Program-made: the position numbers and the translations under genes
Shown here: positions 9,010 through 17,832 of the stretch, piece by piece
Numbering within the stretch: the first letter of the stretch is position 1
How the letters are laid out: each line of letters starts with the position of its first letter
Notes under the pieces: generated by a model
Databases searched by the model: none
Seen by the model: the letters and a program-made list of their open reading frames with translations, nothing else
What the model was told of the DNA's origin: nothing
Source of the DNA: Nocardioides sp. zg-1228
Lineage (GTDB): Bacteria; Actinomycetota; Actinomycetes; Propionibacteriales; Nocardioidaceae
Length of the DNA: 64,000 nucleotides
Assembly (NCBI RefSeq): GCF_017086465.1
Contig: NZ_CP070961.1
Span: 682,001 to 746,000, forward strand
Direction: 5' to 3'

Positions 9010-9873
9010 TCAGCGGAGCTGCTCGACCTCGAACTCGCAGGCCGGGTCGGCGATGGCGTCCTGGGCGTCGATGAGCCGCAGCTCGCGGTCGCCGGAGTCG
9101 AGGGTCTGCCGGAGGATCGCGAAGACCGAGGAGGCCGTGCGCGCCAGCGCGTCGGCGGGCGAGCCGGTGGTGCGCAGGTGCGCGGTGAAGAGCGCCGCGG
9201 TGATGTCGCCCGACCCGTTGGCCTTCATCGGCAGCCGCGGCGTGGTGACGAGCCAGGCGCCCTCGCCGGTCACGGCGATCATCTCGATCACGTCGTCCGG
9301 CGCACCGTCGCGATGGACCGAGGTGACCAGGACGGTCTCGGGCCCGAGGCCCCGGACCTCCTCGACGGCGGACAGGATGTCGTCGAGCGAGGACGGCCCG
9401 CTCAGCGCGTCGCGCCCGGTGATGAAGCCGAGCTCGAACTGGTTGGGCGTCAGCACGTCGGCCACCGGGATGACGGTGGAGCGGTACTTGGGCGGGATCG
9501 CCGGGTTGACGAAGCACCCGGAGGTGGCGTTGCCCATGACCGGGTCGCAGGTGTAGGTCGCGGCGGGGTTGGCGGCCTTGACCCGGGCCACGGCGTCGAC
9601 GATGACGTCGGCGATCTCCGGTGAGCCTTGGTAGCCGGACAGGATCGCGTCGCAGGTCTCGAACGCGCCCCTCTCCTCGATGCCGGCGATCACGTCGGCG
9701 ACGTCCTGGGCCGGGATCATCGGCCCCCGCCACGAGCCGTACCCGGTGTGGTTGGAGAAGTTGACCGTCAGCACCGGCCACACCTCGTGCCCGAGGCGCT
9801 GCAGGGGGAAGACGGCCGCAGAGTTGCCGACGTGGCCGTAGGCGACGTGGGACTGGATCGAGAGGACGCGCAC
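9010..9873 (-). CDS. pdxY: pyridoxal kinase PdxY
   Basis: 287 residues, the family's normal length. It phosphorylates pyridoxal in vitamin B6 salvage. Markers include the N-terminal LSIQSHVAYGHVGNSAAVFP, TYTCDPVMGN, DVLTPNQFELGFITG, and the ribokinase-fold anion hole with catalytic Asp in KANGSGDITAALF near residue 220. GTG 9873 has TAGTCT 6 nt upstream (leaderless). Its neighbour downstream in the same direction comes from a different pathway, so it is probably monocistronic. Confidence 0.94.
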   Translation of the reverse strand: MRVLSIQSHVAYGHVGNSAAVFPLQRLGHEVWPVLTVNFSNHTGYGSWRGPMIPAQDVADVIAGIEERGAFETCDAILSGYQGSPEIADVIVDAVARVKAANPAATYTCDPVMGNATSGCFVNPAIPPKYRSTVIPVADVLTPNQFELGFITGRDALSGPSSLDDILSAVEEVRGLGPETVLVTSVHRDGAPDDVIEMIAVTGEGAWLVTTPRLPMKANGSGDITAALFTAHLRTTGSPADALARTASSVFAILRQTLDSGDRELRLIDAQDAIADPACEFEVEQLR

Positions 9874-9896
9874 GAGCCGAGACTAGTTCAGACGCC

Positions 9897-10670
9897 TCAG
9901 GCGACCTGGAGCGACCGCTTGGACAGGCCCATCCAGTAGCCGTCGATGACCTGGATGCCGGGCCGGTCGGCCGTCGTCGCCGCGCCCAGCGTCACGAACA
10001 GGGGTGTGTAGTGCTCGACGGTGGGGTGGGCGTAGGGCATGCCCGGGGCCTTGGCCCGGTAGTCCGACAGGGTGTCGACGTCGCCGCGCGTCAAGGCGTC
10101 GGCGGCCCAGAGGTCGAAGTCCACCGACCAGCCCGGGGCCGGCGCGTCGATGCGGAACTCCTCGAGGAACGGCAGGCCGTGGGTGAGGAAGCCGGAGCCG
10201 ATGATCAGCACGCCCTCCTCGCGCAGCGGGCGCAGTCGCTCGCCGAGCGCCATCAGGCGCTGGGGGTCGTCGGTCGGCAGCGACATCTGCAGCACCGGGA
10301 TGTCGGCCTCGGGGTACATGATCCTCAGGGGCACCCAGGCGCCGTGGTCGAGTCCGCGCGAGGTGTGCTGGTGCACGGGCTCGCCGCTCGGCATCATCGC
10401 CGCGACGCGCTGGGCCAGCGCCGTGGCGTCGGGCGTCTCGTAGGTCATCCGGTAGTACTTCGGCGCGAAGCCACCGAAGTCGTAGACCAGCGGCGCGCCG
10501 CTGGCGCTGAGGCTGACCGGCGCGGACTCCCAGTGGGCGCTGACGATCAGGATCGCGGTGGGACGGGGGAGGTCGCCCGCCCACGCCGCGAGCTGGCTCG
10601 ACCAGGTCGGGTCGTCGAGCAGGGGCGGCGCACCGTGGCCGATGTACAGGGCAGGCATGGGAGTGGTCAT
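9897..10670 (-). CDS. 4,5-DOPA extradiol dioxygenase-like protein (YgiD/DODA family)
   Basis: 257 residues of the LigB-like class III extradiol dioxygenase superfamily. Candidate metal-binding histidines sit in LYIGHGAPPLL (about 9-14), IVSAHWESAP (about 45), HTSRGLDHGAWVPL (about 115) and GSGFLTHGLPF (about 170). Such proteins cleave catechols; the physiological substrate in actinobacteria is uncertain. The gene is leadered: GAGGA lies 5 nt before ATG 10670. It starts 22 bp after ung on the same strand, but an inverted repeat at 10681-10700 suggests its own promoter control. Confidence 0.87.
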   Translation of the reverse strand: MTTPMPALYIGHGAPPLLDDPTWSSQLAAWAGDLPRPTAILIVSAHWESAPVSLSASGAPLVYDFGGFAPKYYRMTYETPDATALAQRVAAMMPSGEPVHQHTSRGLDHGAWVPLRIMYPEADIPVLQMSLPTDDPQRLMALGERLRPLREEGVLIIGSGFLTHGLPFLEEFRIDAPAPGWSVDFDLWAADALTRGDVDTLSDYRAKAPGMPYAHPTVEHYTPLFVTLGAATTADRPGIQVIDGYWMGLSKRSLQVA

Positions 10671-10680
10671 GACATCCTCA

Positions 10681-10700
10681 ATAGTACGGGATTCAACTAT
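10681..10700. promoter_or_regulatory. inverted repeat ATAGT-N10-ACTAT upstream of the dioxygenase gene
   Basis: The 20-bp element has ATAGT and ACTAT arms 10 bp apart. It lies 11 bp before the dioxygenase start and overlaps the ung stop codon. Its A/T-rich content stands out from the surrounding GC-rich DNA. It could be an operator for a MarR- or TetR-type regulator, but no regulator gene is adjacent. Confidence 0.4.
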
Positions 10701-11388
10701 ATTCCGGAAGCCGCCAGTCGACCGGCTCCGCCCCCTGCTGCTCGAGCAGTCGGTTGACGGTGCTGAAGGGCTTCGAGCCGAAGAAGCCGCGCCGCGCGCT
10801 GAGCGGTGAGGGGTGGGGCGACTCCACGCACGGCACCTCGCCGAGGAGCGGACGCAGCGACTGGGCGTGCCGTCCCCACAGGATCGCCGCGCACGGACCG
10901 CCGCGTTCGGCGAGGGCGGTGATCGCCCGCTCGGTGATCGGCTCCCAGCCCTTGCCCCGGTGGCTGTTGGAGTCGCCCGGCCGCACGGTGAGCGTGCGGT
11001 TGAGCAGCATGACGCCCTGGTCGGCCCACGCCGACAGGTCGCCGTGACGCGGGGGCACGATCCCGAGGTCGTCGCGCAGCTCGACGTAGATGTTGACCAG
11101 GCTGGGCGGCAGCGGCCACACGTGCCGCTCGACGGCGAAGCTCAGCCCGATCGGGTGCGCGGGGTTGGGGTAGGGGTCCTGCCCCACCACCAGGACGCGG
11201 ACGTCGGCGAGCGGGCGCTGGAACGCACGGAGGACCAGATCGCCCGCCGGCTGGTAGCCGCGCCCGGCGGCCACCTCCTCGCGCAGGAACCGACCCATCG
11301 CCGCGATCCGGTCATCGACCGGGGCCAACGCCTCCGCCCAGTCGGGCGCCACCAGCCCCTTCTCGACCAGCCCCGCGAGCGCGCTCAT
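10693..11388 (-). CDS. ung: uracil-DNA glycosylase
   Basis: 231 residues, typical for family 1 UDG. It removes uracil from DNA to start base excision repair. The water-activating motif is [18 protein letters not shown] near residues 63-80. [21 protein letters not shown] binds uracil, and [18 protein letters not shown] near 190 is the minor-groove intercalation loop. The ATG at 11388 overlaps the decarboxylase stop by ATGA, so ung is the last gene of a run coming from 15.56 kb. Confidence 0.96.
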   Translation of the reverse strand: MSALAGLVEKGLVAPDWAEALAPVDDRIAAMGRFLREEVAAGRGYQPAGDLVLRAFQRPLADVRVLVVGQDPYPNPAHPIGLSFAVERHVWPLPPSLVNIYVELRDDLGIVPPRHGDLSAWADQGVMLLNRTLTVRPGDSNSHRGKGWEPITERAITALAERGGPCAAILWGRHAQSLRPLLGEVPCVESPHPSPLSARRGFFGSKPFSTVNRLLEQQGAEPVDWRLPEYS

Positions 11389-12821
11389 CCGCCCACCCCG
11401 CGCACCGGGCGCTGGAGCCGGTCGAGGAACGCCACCAGCAGCGCCTCGCGCATCGACGGGGAGGCGACGTCGAGCATCGCGTTGACCTCGGCCATCCGGA
11501 CGGGCAGCTCGAGCTCCCCGGCCGCCGACCCACCCACCAGCCCGGACGCGGCGAGGAGGCCGTCGAAGTCGTCGTCGCCCAGGGAGGAGGGGTCGAGCGC
11601 CTCGATGAACGCCACCACCCCGGCGTCGACCGTGACCGGCCCGGCCTCGCGGGCCGCCGCGACCGACGCCGACAGCGCGCCGGCGAAGTCGGCCACGTGC
11701 GCGAGCGTGCCGGCGCTCACCGACAGGTGGATGCTCGCATCGTCGTCGCCGTGGGAGAGCTGCGGCTGGACGTACCAGCCCCGCGAGACGAGCTCGTCGG
11801 TCAGGGTGAACGGGTCGCAGGAGTCGTCGGTGGCCAGGGCGACCAGCGTCGAGTCGGGGTCTGCCACGAGCCGCAGCGCGGGCTGCGCCTCGATGCTCGC
11901 GACGATCGCGTCGACGGCCGACAGCGCGCGGTCGGCGAGGGCGAGGTAGCCCTCGTCCCCGAGGTGCTGCACCACCGCCCAGGTGCCGGCCACGGGCCCG
12001 CCCGAGCGCGTCGACTGCGTCGTGGCGTTGAGCATCGTGTAGCCCGGCCACGCGGCCGAGGCGAAGTACTGCGGCCGGCGCAACGGCGCGTCGCGGTGCA
12101 GCAGGAGCGAGGTGCCCTTGGGGGCATAGGCGTACTTGTGGGTGTCCACCGAGATCGACGTGACGCCGTCGACAGCGAAGGTCCACGGCGCGACCGCGCG
12201 GCCGAGCCGGGCGGCGTACGGGAGCACCCAACCGCCGATGCACGCGTCGACGTGGCAGCGGACGCCGCGGGCGGCTGCGGCGGCGGCGATCTCGGTGACC
12301 GGGTCGACGACCCCGTGGGCGTACGACGGCGCGCTGGCCACGACGAGCACCGTGTCGTCGCCGATCGCCTCGGCCATCGCCCGCGCGTCGGCCCGGTGGC
12401 CGGGACCGGCCGGCACGAGCACGGCCTCCACCCCGAAGTAGTGCGCGGCCTTGTGGAACGCCGCGTGCGCGGTGGTGGGCACCACCATCCGCGGCCGGAC
12501 CACGTCGGGGCGGCTGTCGCGGGCTCCCTGGACGGCCAGCAGGATCGACTCGGTGCCGCCCGAGGTCACCGTCCCGACCGCCGACTCCGGTGCGTCGAGC
12601 AGGCCGCACGCGAAGCCGACCAGCTCGTTCTCCATCTGGAGCAGGGAGGGGAACGCCGTGGGGTCGAGCGCGTTGGACGCGGCGTAGGCGGCCACCGCCT
12701 GCCGGGCGACCCGATCTACCTCGGGCTCGCCCGAGTCGTAGACGTAGGCCAGCGTGCGGCCGCCGTGGACGGGCAGGTCGCGGGCCTGGAGGGCCGCGAG
12801 CCTCTGCATCGGGTCACTCAC
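11385..12821 (-). CDS. PLP-dependent decarboxylase/lyase (sphingosine-1-phosphate lyase-like, group II decarboxylase fold)
   Basis: 478 residues. The PLP lysine is in [19 protein letters not shown] near 225-243, closely resembling S1P lyase. [18 protein letters not shown] binds the phosphate and [15 protein letters not shown] holds the aspartate contacting the pyridine nitrogen. The family cleaves phospho-sphingoid bases or decarboxylates amino acids; which applies here cannot be told. GTG 12821 overlaps the MFS gene's stop (GTGA), and the 3' end overlaps ung. Translational coupling with the transporter suggests the substrate may be imported. Confidence 0.85.
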   Translation of the reverse strand: MSDPMQRLAALQARDLPVHGGRTLAYVYDSGEPEVDRVARQAVAAYAASNALDPTAFPSLLQMENELVGFACGLLDAPESAVGTVTSGGTESILLAVQGARDSRPDVVRPRMVVPTTAHAAFHKAAHYFGVEAVLVPAGPGHRADARAMAEAIGDDTVLVVASAPSYAHGVVDPVTEIAAAAAARGVRCHVDACIGGWVLPYAARLGRAVAPWTFAVDGVTSISVDTHKYAYAPKGTSLLLHRDAPLRRPQYFASAAWPGYTMLNATTQSTRSGGPVAGTWAVVQHLGDEGYLALADRALSAVDAIVASIEAQPALRLVADPDSTLVALATDDSCDPFTLTDELVSRGWYVQPQLSHGDDDASIHLSVSAGTLAHVADFAGALSASVAAAREAGPVTVDAGVVAFIEALDPSSLGDDDFDGLLAASGLVGGSAAGELELPVRMAEVNAMLDVASPSMREALLVAFLDRLQRPVRGVGG

Positions 12822-14176
12822 GCAGCACTCCCGGGGGCTCCTTGGGCGGCCGCCACGTCGGCGGGCTCGAGGTCGTACTGCCGCAGCCAGTGCAGGCTGG
12901 CGAGAGTCAGCGCCGCCGGCACGAGCGAGAACCCCAGCGCGATGGCGGTCAGGGCCGAGTCGGGCTGGCTGAGGTCGCGGCCCTCGCTCGAGAGGTAGCC
13001 GCCGAGCGCGAGCATCAGGGCGAAGACAGCCGTCCCGAGCGCGAGCCCCAGCGTCTCGCCGGCCGTCCAGACGCCGGTGTAGACGCCGGCACGGTTCTCG
13101 CCGGTGCGGGCCGCGTCCACGGCCGCGACGTCGGGCAGCATCGCCATCGGGAAGACCTGGCAGCCCGCGTATCCCACCCCGACCAGCCCGGTCGCCACGA
13201 ACGTCCAGAGGTCGTTGCCGCCACGCGACAGCACCGCCAGCGTGGCACCCGTCGCGAGCACCACCGATGCGGCGGCGTAGCCCTGCTTCTTGCCCACCCG
13301 CTCGCCCCAGTGCGCCCACAGCGGGGTCAGCAGCAGCGCCGGGCCGACGAAGCAGACGAAGAGGATCGTGGCCGCGCCGCTGCGGCCGAGCAGGTCCTCG
13401 GCGACGTAGGCGACGCCCGCCAGCATGCAGCCCGTCGCCAGCGCCTGCAGCACGAACGTCGTCAGCAGCACCCGGAAGTCGCGGGCGCGCGCCACGATCC
13501 GCAGCTGCTCGCCCAGCGACCCGCCCCCGGCGACGACGGCGCCGATCGGCGCCCGGCGGGTGCCCCACCACGCCCCGAGGACGCCGGCCAGGATGACCAC
13601 CGACATGACCACGCCCATCACCCGGTAGCCGTCGCGGCCGCCGACCGCGTCGCGGATCACCGGTGCGCTCGCCCCGGCGAGCATGATCGTCAGGGCCAGG
13701 ATGGCCACGCGCCAGGTCATCAGCCGGGTGCGCTCGTCGTAGGACGAGGTGATCTCCGCCGGCATCGCGACGTAGGGCACCTGGAAGAACGCGTAGGCCG
13801 ACGCCGCGAGCACGAAGAACAGCAGCACCCAGCCCGCCTCGAGCCACCTCCCGTCCAGGTCGGGAGCCGCGAAGATCAGCGCGAACGCCCCCGCCAGCAT
13901 CAGCCCGGCGCGCAGCAGCCAGGGCCGCCGGGGACCGTCGGGATCGACCGTGCGGTCGCTGATCCGGCCGGCGACCGGGTTGAGCACCACGTCCCAGGCC
14001 TTGGGCAGGAACACGATCACGCCGGCCCAGATCGCCGCGATGCCGAGCTCGTCGGTGAGGTAGGGCAGGAGCATCAGCCCGGGGACCGTGCCGAAGGCGC
14101 CGGTCGCGACCGAGCCGCTGCCGTAGCCGATGCGGACGGCGCGCGACAGTGCGGTGGCGCCGGCCGGGTCACTCAT
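12818..14176 (-). CDS. MFS transporter (GPH/sodium-symporter-like)
   Basis: 452 residues with about 12 hydrophobic segments. GYGSGSVATGAFGTVPGLML, KAWDVVLNPVAGRISDRT (the loop 2-3 motif in GPH-type carriers), and PYVAMPAEITSSYDERTRL resemble the glycoside-pentoside-hexuronide:cation symporter group. The solute is unknown. ATG 14176 overlaps the preceding stop (ATGA), and the stop overlaps the decarboxylase start. The four-gene run (hydrolase, MFS, decarboxylase, ung) is tightly coupled. Confidence 0.87.
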   Translation of the reverse strand: MSDPAGATALSRAVRIGYGSGSVATGAFGTVPGLMLLPYLTDELGIAAIWAGVIVFLPKAWDVVLNPVAGRISDRTVDPDGPRRPWLLRAGLMLAGAFALIFAAPDLDGRWLEAGWVLLFFVLAASAYAFFQVPYVAMPAEITSSYDERTRLMTWRVAILALTIMLAGASAPVIRDAVGGRDGYRVMGVVMSVVILAGVLGAWWGTRRAPIGAVVAGGGSLGEQLRIVARARDFRVLLTTFVLQALATGCMLAGVAYVAEDLLGRSGAATILFVCFVGPALLLTPLWAHWGERVGKKQGYAAASVVLATGATLAVLSRGGNDLWTFVATGLVGVGYAGCQVFPMAMLPDVAAVDAARTGENRAGVYTGVWTAGETLGLALGTAVFALMLALGGYLSSEGRDLSQPDSALTAIALGFSLVPAALTLASLHWLRQYDLEPADVAAAQGAPGSAA

Positions 14177-15561
14177 CGTCCACCCAGCGCGCGGGAGCCC
14201 GCCGAGCCGTAGCGGCGCGTCGGGTTGGAGCCGATCGCGCCGGCCGCGGGGGCGGAGCCGGCGGCCTTCTTCGTGGCCTTCTTCGCGGCCTTCTTCGTGG
14301 CCTTCTTCGTGGCCTTCTTCGTGGCCTTCTTCGTGGCAGCCGCCTTCTTCGCTGCCGCCTTGGTGGCCGGCGTCCTCGTGCCGGCCTTCTTGTTCGCGGC
14401 CTTCTTCGCAGCCGCTGCGCTGCTCGTGCTCCGGGGGGCCGGCTTCGTGGTGGCCCGGGCGCTCGGTGCCGGCGGGGCGGTCGCGGGGAGCGGTCCGCGC
14501 GACCACCGCGAGACCCACTCGTCGATCGCGGTCCAGGTCGTCGCTCGAGCCGCCCGGCCGGTGAGCATGCCGAGGTGGCCGCCGGGGACGACCTCGAAGC
14601 GCACCTCGGGCGAGCCGGTCAGCAGCGGCACCACGGCGCGCACGGCCGGGAGCGGCGCGATGCCGTCGGTGTTGCCCGCGAAGACGAGCGTCGGCACCGA
14701 GATATCGGCGAGGTCGACCTCGCGGTCGCCGACCGGCATCCGGCCCGTCGCGAGCGCGTTGCCCTTGACGAAGCGGTGGTAGAGCTGGCCGAAGGTCCGG
14801 CCGGGGTAGGCGGTCATGGTGGACGTGAATCGCGTGACCGCCTCCATCTGGGCGAGGTAGTCGGTGTCGTCGAGGTGCGTCAGCACCGCCAGCGGCTTGG
14901 TGAGGACCTTCTGCGCCGAGACGGCGGTGAACGCCCAGTTGACGAGCGGGGTCGGCACGCCGCCGAGCGCCCGGTAGGCCAGGGTGACGAGCCCCCTGCC
15001 CTGCGTCAGGTTGAGCAGCGGGCGCACCGGCGCCACGAGCGGCACCTTGGTCACGTCGACCGGGGAGCCCACGATCGTGATCGAGGCGATCGGCAGGTCC
15101 TTCCGGTCGGCCGCGACGAGGAGGGTGAAGATGCCGCCGAGGCTCCATCCGACGAGGTGCACGCCGCGGCCGCCGGAGTGCTGGTGGACGGCCTCGATCG
15201 CGGCCGGCAGCACCTCGTCGACCCAGTGCTCCACGCCGAGGGACCGGTTGCGGAACGAGACCTGCCCGTACTCCACGAGGTAGGTCGGGCGCCCCTGCGT
15301 GACCAGGTGCTCCACCAGCGAGCAGTCGCGGCGCAGGTCGTAGCAGAGCGCCGGTGCGGCCAGTGGGGTCACCAGGAGCACGGGGTCGCCGGTCTGGGGG
15401 ACGTCCTCGGCGGGTCGGTAGTGGTAGACCTCGCGCAGCTCCCCGTCGTCGATCAGCGTCCGCGGCATCGGTCGCAGGTCTGCCAGCCCGCCGTAGAGCA
15501 GCGTCTGCGCGACATTTCCGGCCGCGGCGACCACCTGGTCGGGCTTGGGGATGAGGTCCAT
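14173..15561 (-). CDS. PhaC-like alpha/beta hydrolase with a C-terminal histone H1-like (PAKKA) tail
   Basis: 462 residues. Residues ~1-350 form an alpha/beta-hydrolase related to class III PHA synthases: LLVTPLAAPALCYDLR, HLVGWSLGGIFTLLV near 137-150, FAGNTDGIAPLPAVR with the acid residue, and PGGHLGML with the His. The nucleophile elbow is G-W-S-L-G-G, so serine replaces the cysteine of true PHA synthases; lipase or depolymerase chemistry is therefore likelier than polymerisation. Residues ~365-440 are almost only Lys, Ala and Thr, built from a 12-bp repeat. Such tails bind DNA in PhaF/PhaM-type granule proteins. ATG 15561 has TAGATT 6 nt upstream (leaderless). Confidence 0.8.
   Translation of the reverse strand: MDLIPKPDQVVAAAGNVAQTLLYGGLADLRPMPRTLIDDGELREVYHYRPAEDVPQTGDPVLLVTPLAAPALCYDLRRDCSLVEHLVTQGRPTYLVEYGQVSFRNRSLGVEHWVDEVLPAAIEAVHQHSGGRGVHLVGWSLGGIFTLLVAADRKDLPIASITIVGSPVDVTKVPLVAPVRPLLNLTQGRGLVTLAYRALGGVPTPLVNWAFTAVSAQKVLTKPLAVLTHLDDTDYLAQMEAVTRFTSTMTAYPGRTFGQLYHRFVKGNALATGRMPVGDREVDLADISVPTLVFAGNTDGIAPLPAVRAVVPLLTGSPEVRFEVVPGGHLGMLTGRAARATTWTAIDEWVSRWSRGPLPATAPPAPSARATTKPAPRSTSSAAAAKKAANKKAGTRTPATKAAAKKAAATKKATKKATKKATKKAAKKATKKAAGSAPAAGAIGSNPTRRYGSAGSRALGGR
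14268..14340. repeat. 12-bp in-frame tandem repeat encoding the Lys/Ala/Thr tail
   Basis: About six near-identical 12-bp units (TTCTTCGTGGCC on the plus strand, some with GCG for GTG) run through the 3' part of the hydrolase gene. On the coding strand they give KKAT/KKAA periods. Looser copies of the motif continue towards 14410. Confidence 0.9.
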
Positions 15562-15659
15562 GGAAGAAATCTACGCAGGAGGTGCATCCGGTGGCGGGGT
15601 TCGTGCGGAGAAGGGTGCGACGGGCGCCAACGGGCGCCCCTGACGGAAGGACCCAGCTC

Positions 15660-16298
15660 ATGTTGCGACGCGTTCCCGCCATCCTCGCCACGTCGGCCCT
15701 CGCCCTCGGTGCGATGGGGGCCACCGCGCCCGCCGCCAGCGCGAAGCCCGCGGGCGAGGACAGCCTCGCCGCCCTCCTCACCTCCGACGGCAACAAGTTC
15801 GACAAGAACAACAAGGACTTCGACATCCTCACCGAGGCCGCCCTGGCCGTCATCGGCGCCAAGCCCGACTCCCCGGTCGCGCTGCTCGCCGACGGCTCCA
15901 AGCGCCTCACCGCCTTCGCCCCGACCGACGAGGCCTTCCGCCAGCTGGCCAAGGACCTGTCCGGCAAGACGATCAAGAGCGAGAAGAAGGTCTTCGACGC
16001 GCTCGTCGAGCTCGCCGGTGTCGACACCATCGAGACCGTCCTGCTCTACCACGTCGTGCCGGGCGCGACGCTCACCAGCAGCAAGGTGCTCAAGTCCAAC
16101 GGCGCCAAGCTGACGACCGCCCAGGGCGGCAAGGTCACCGTCAAGGTCAAGACCAAGCCGCGGGTGAGCATCACGCTCAAGGACGGCGACCCCAACGACC
16201 GCGACCCCAAGGTCGTGCTGAAGGCCCTCGACCTCAACAAGGGCAACAAGCAGATCGCTCACGGGATCGACCGGGTGCTCCGCCCGATCGACCTCTGA
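15660..16298 (+). CDS. secreted fasciclin (FAS1) domain protein
   Basis: 212 residues. The Sec signal peptide is MLRRVPAILATSALALGAMG, with likely cleavage after PAASA. One FAS1 domain covers about residues 45-210. Its conserved boxes are RLTAFAPTDEAFRQL (H1) and ETVLLYHVVPGATLTSSKV (H2), ending with ARGIDRVLRP-like HGIDRVLRPIDL. It resembles the mycobacterial MPT70/MPT83 surface antigens. Start ATG 15660 follows GAAGGACC; an in-frame upstream ATG at 15582 would put 26 residues before the signal peptide and is rejected. It precedes a SigK/RskA-like pair, matching the M. tuberculosis regulon logic. Confidence 0.9.
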   Translation: MLRRVPAILATSALALGAMGATAPAASAKPAGEDSLAALLTSDGNKFDKNNKDFDILTEAALAVIGAKPDSPVALLADGSKRLTAFAPTDEAFRQLAKDLSGKTIKSEKKVFDALVELAGVDTIETVLLYHVVPGATLTSSKVLKSNGAKLTTAQGGKVTVKVKTKPRVSITLKDGDPNDRDPKVVLKALDLNKGNKQIAHGIDRVLRPIDL

Positions 16299-16415
16299 CG
16301 ACCGCTCCAGCGGCGACGGACGACCGAGCACGACACGAGGCAGCCAGACGGGCGGGGGGCGACGATGACCATCATCCCGTTCCCCGCCCGCTGGCCTCGC
16401 CGGTACGGTGACCCG

Positions 16416-17006
16416 GTGGTGACCGGGACGATGTCGTTCGACGACGAGCAGGACGAGGACGTCCTGACGCTCGCCGCGCGGCTCGTCGCCGGCGACGAGG
16501 GTGCCCTCGAGGAGATCTACGACCGCTGGTCGGCCCTGGTGCACACGTTCGCGCTCCGTGCCCTCCGCGACGTCCACGACGCCGAGGACGTCACCCAGCA
16601 GGTCTTCGTCGCCGCCTGGCGCAGCCGCCACACCCTGACCCCGAGCCCTGCCGCACTGCCGGCCTGGCTCGTCGGGATCGCCCGGCACAAGGTCTCCGAC
16701 CTGCGGGCGTCCCGCGCTCGCGACGCCGACCGGCTCGCCGCCGTGGTGTCGCTCCCGGGCGCCCGCGACGACGCCGTGCAGTCGGCCGACGACGAGGTCG
16801 CCGAGCGGCTGGTCGTGCGCCAGGCCGTCGAGGACCTACCCGACCCGCGCCGGACGATCCTGCTCCTCGCCTTCTGGGAGGACCACAGCCACGCCGAGAT
16901 CGCCGAGAAGATCGGCCTCCCGCTCGGCACCGTGAAGAGCCACGTGCGACGTGGCCTGATGAAGCTCCACCAGCAGCTGGAGGGGGTGCGCCATGAGTCA
17001 CGTTGA
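16416..17006 (+). CDS. ECF RNA polymerase sigma factor, SigK-like (ECF19)
   Basis: 196 residues from GTG 16416. Region 2 spans about residues 20-85 (EIYDRWSALVHTFALRALRD, HDAEDVTQQVFVAAWRSR). Region 4 spans about 125-180 with the helix-turn-helix HAEIAEKIGLPLGTVKSHVRRGL. TACGGT sits 6 nt before GTG 16416, a leaderless promoter, so I prefer it to the in-frame ATG at 16365. The anti-sigma gene overlaps its 3' end by 14 bp, indicating coupling. The upstream fasciclin gene and the RskA-like partner both point to the SigK group. Confidence 0.88.
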   Translation: MVTGTMSFDDEQDEDVLTLAARLVAGDEGALEEIYDRWSALVHTFALRALRDVHDAEDVTQQVFVAAWRSRHTLTPSPAALPAWLVGIARHKVSDLRASRARDADRLAAVVSLPGARDDAVQSADDEVAERLVVRQAVEDLPDPRRTILLLAFWEDHSHAEIAEKIGLPLGTVKSHVRRGLMKLHQQLEGVRHESR

Positions 17007-17772
17007 TGCCGAGCAGCTGGCCGGGCTCGCGCTCGACCCCCGCGACGGGCCGCCCGACGTGCGCGAGCACGTCGCGACGTGCCCCGAGTGCGCGGGAGTG
17101 GTCGCGGCGTTCACCGGCGCCCGCCGCCGCACGGGTGCCGACGCGCTCGTCGCGCCGCCCTCGCGGCTGCGCGAGCGGGTGCTGGCCGAGGTGCGTGCCG
17201 GCGACGGGTCGGACCCGCTCCCGGGGGCCCCGTTCCACTCCGACCAGCCGGAGGCGTCGGAGCAGCGGCCGGGCCGGCGCGACCGGTCCGGTCAGCCCGA
17301 CCGGGCGTCCGGACGCCGCGGCGTGCCGATGTGGCTCGCCGGGATCGCCGCCGCCCTCGCGCTCCTCGCGGGCGTCGGGCTCGGACGCATCGGCACGGGC
17401 GAGGAGACCCCCGAGGCGGTCGAGCCGCCCGGCGACACCGGCACCGTGGTCGCGGCTGCGTCCCTCACCGCGCTCGACAGCGACGCCCAGCGCGGCGAGG
17501 CGAGCGCCGTGCGCCACGACGACATCTTCACCATCCGGGTCTCCGCGAGCGAGCTCGGCGACGAGCCGGGCGTGCGCGAGGTGTGGCTGATCAACGTCGA
17601 CGGCAAGCGGATGATCTCGATCGGCCTGCTCGCCGCTGGAGACGAGGGGGAGTTCGCCGTCCCGATGCGACTCATCGACGAGGGCTACCGCATCGTCGAC
17701 ATCTCGATCGAGCCCGACGACGGCGACCCCACGCACTCAGGGGTGAGCCTCGCCCGTGGCGAGCTCGCCTGA
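16993..17772 (+). CDS. anti-sigma factor, RskA-like, with zinc-type N-terminal domain
   Basis: 259 residues. The cytoplasmic N-terminus carries a zinc anti-sigma motif REHVATCPEC (His26, Cys30, Cys33). A Pro/Arg-rich linker follows, then one membrane helix near 113-132 (MWLAGIAAALALLAGVGLG). The extracellular C-terminal domain (about 150-259: HDDIFTIRVSASEL, VREVWLINVDGKRMISIGLL) matches the RskA C-terminal domain. It holds the sigma factor inactive until regulated proteolysis. The ATG lies inside the sigma gene's 3' end. Confidence 0.9.
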   Translation: MSHVDAEQLAGLALDPRDGPPDVREHVATCPECAGVVAAFTGARRRTGADALVAPPSRLRERVLAEVRAGDGSDPLPGAPFHSDQPEASEQRPGRRDRSGQPDRASGRRGVPMWLAGIAAALALLAGVGLGRIGTGEETPEAVEPPGDTGTVVAAASLTALDSDAQRGEASAVRHDDIFTIRVSASELGDEPGVREVWLINVDGKRMISIGLLAAGDEGEFAVPMRLIDEGYRIVDISIEPDDGDPTHSGVSLARGELA

Positions 17773-17832
17773 CCCCCTCCATCGGGACGGGCCGTCCTCG
17801 ACAACGCCTCGACGGACGGCTAGGAACGAGGC

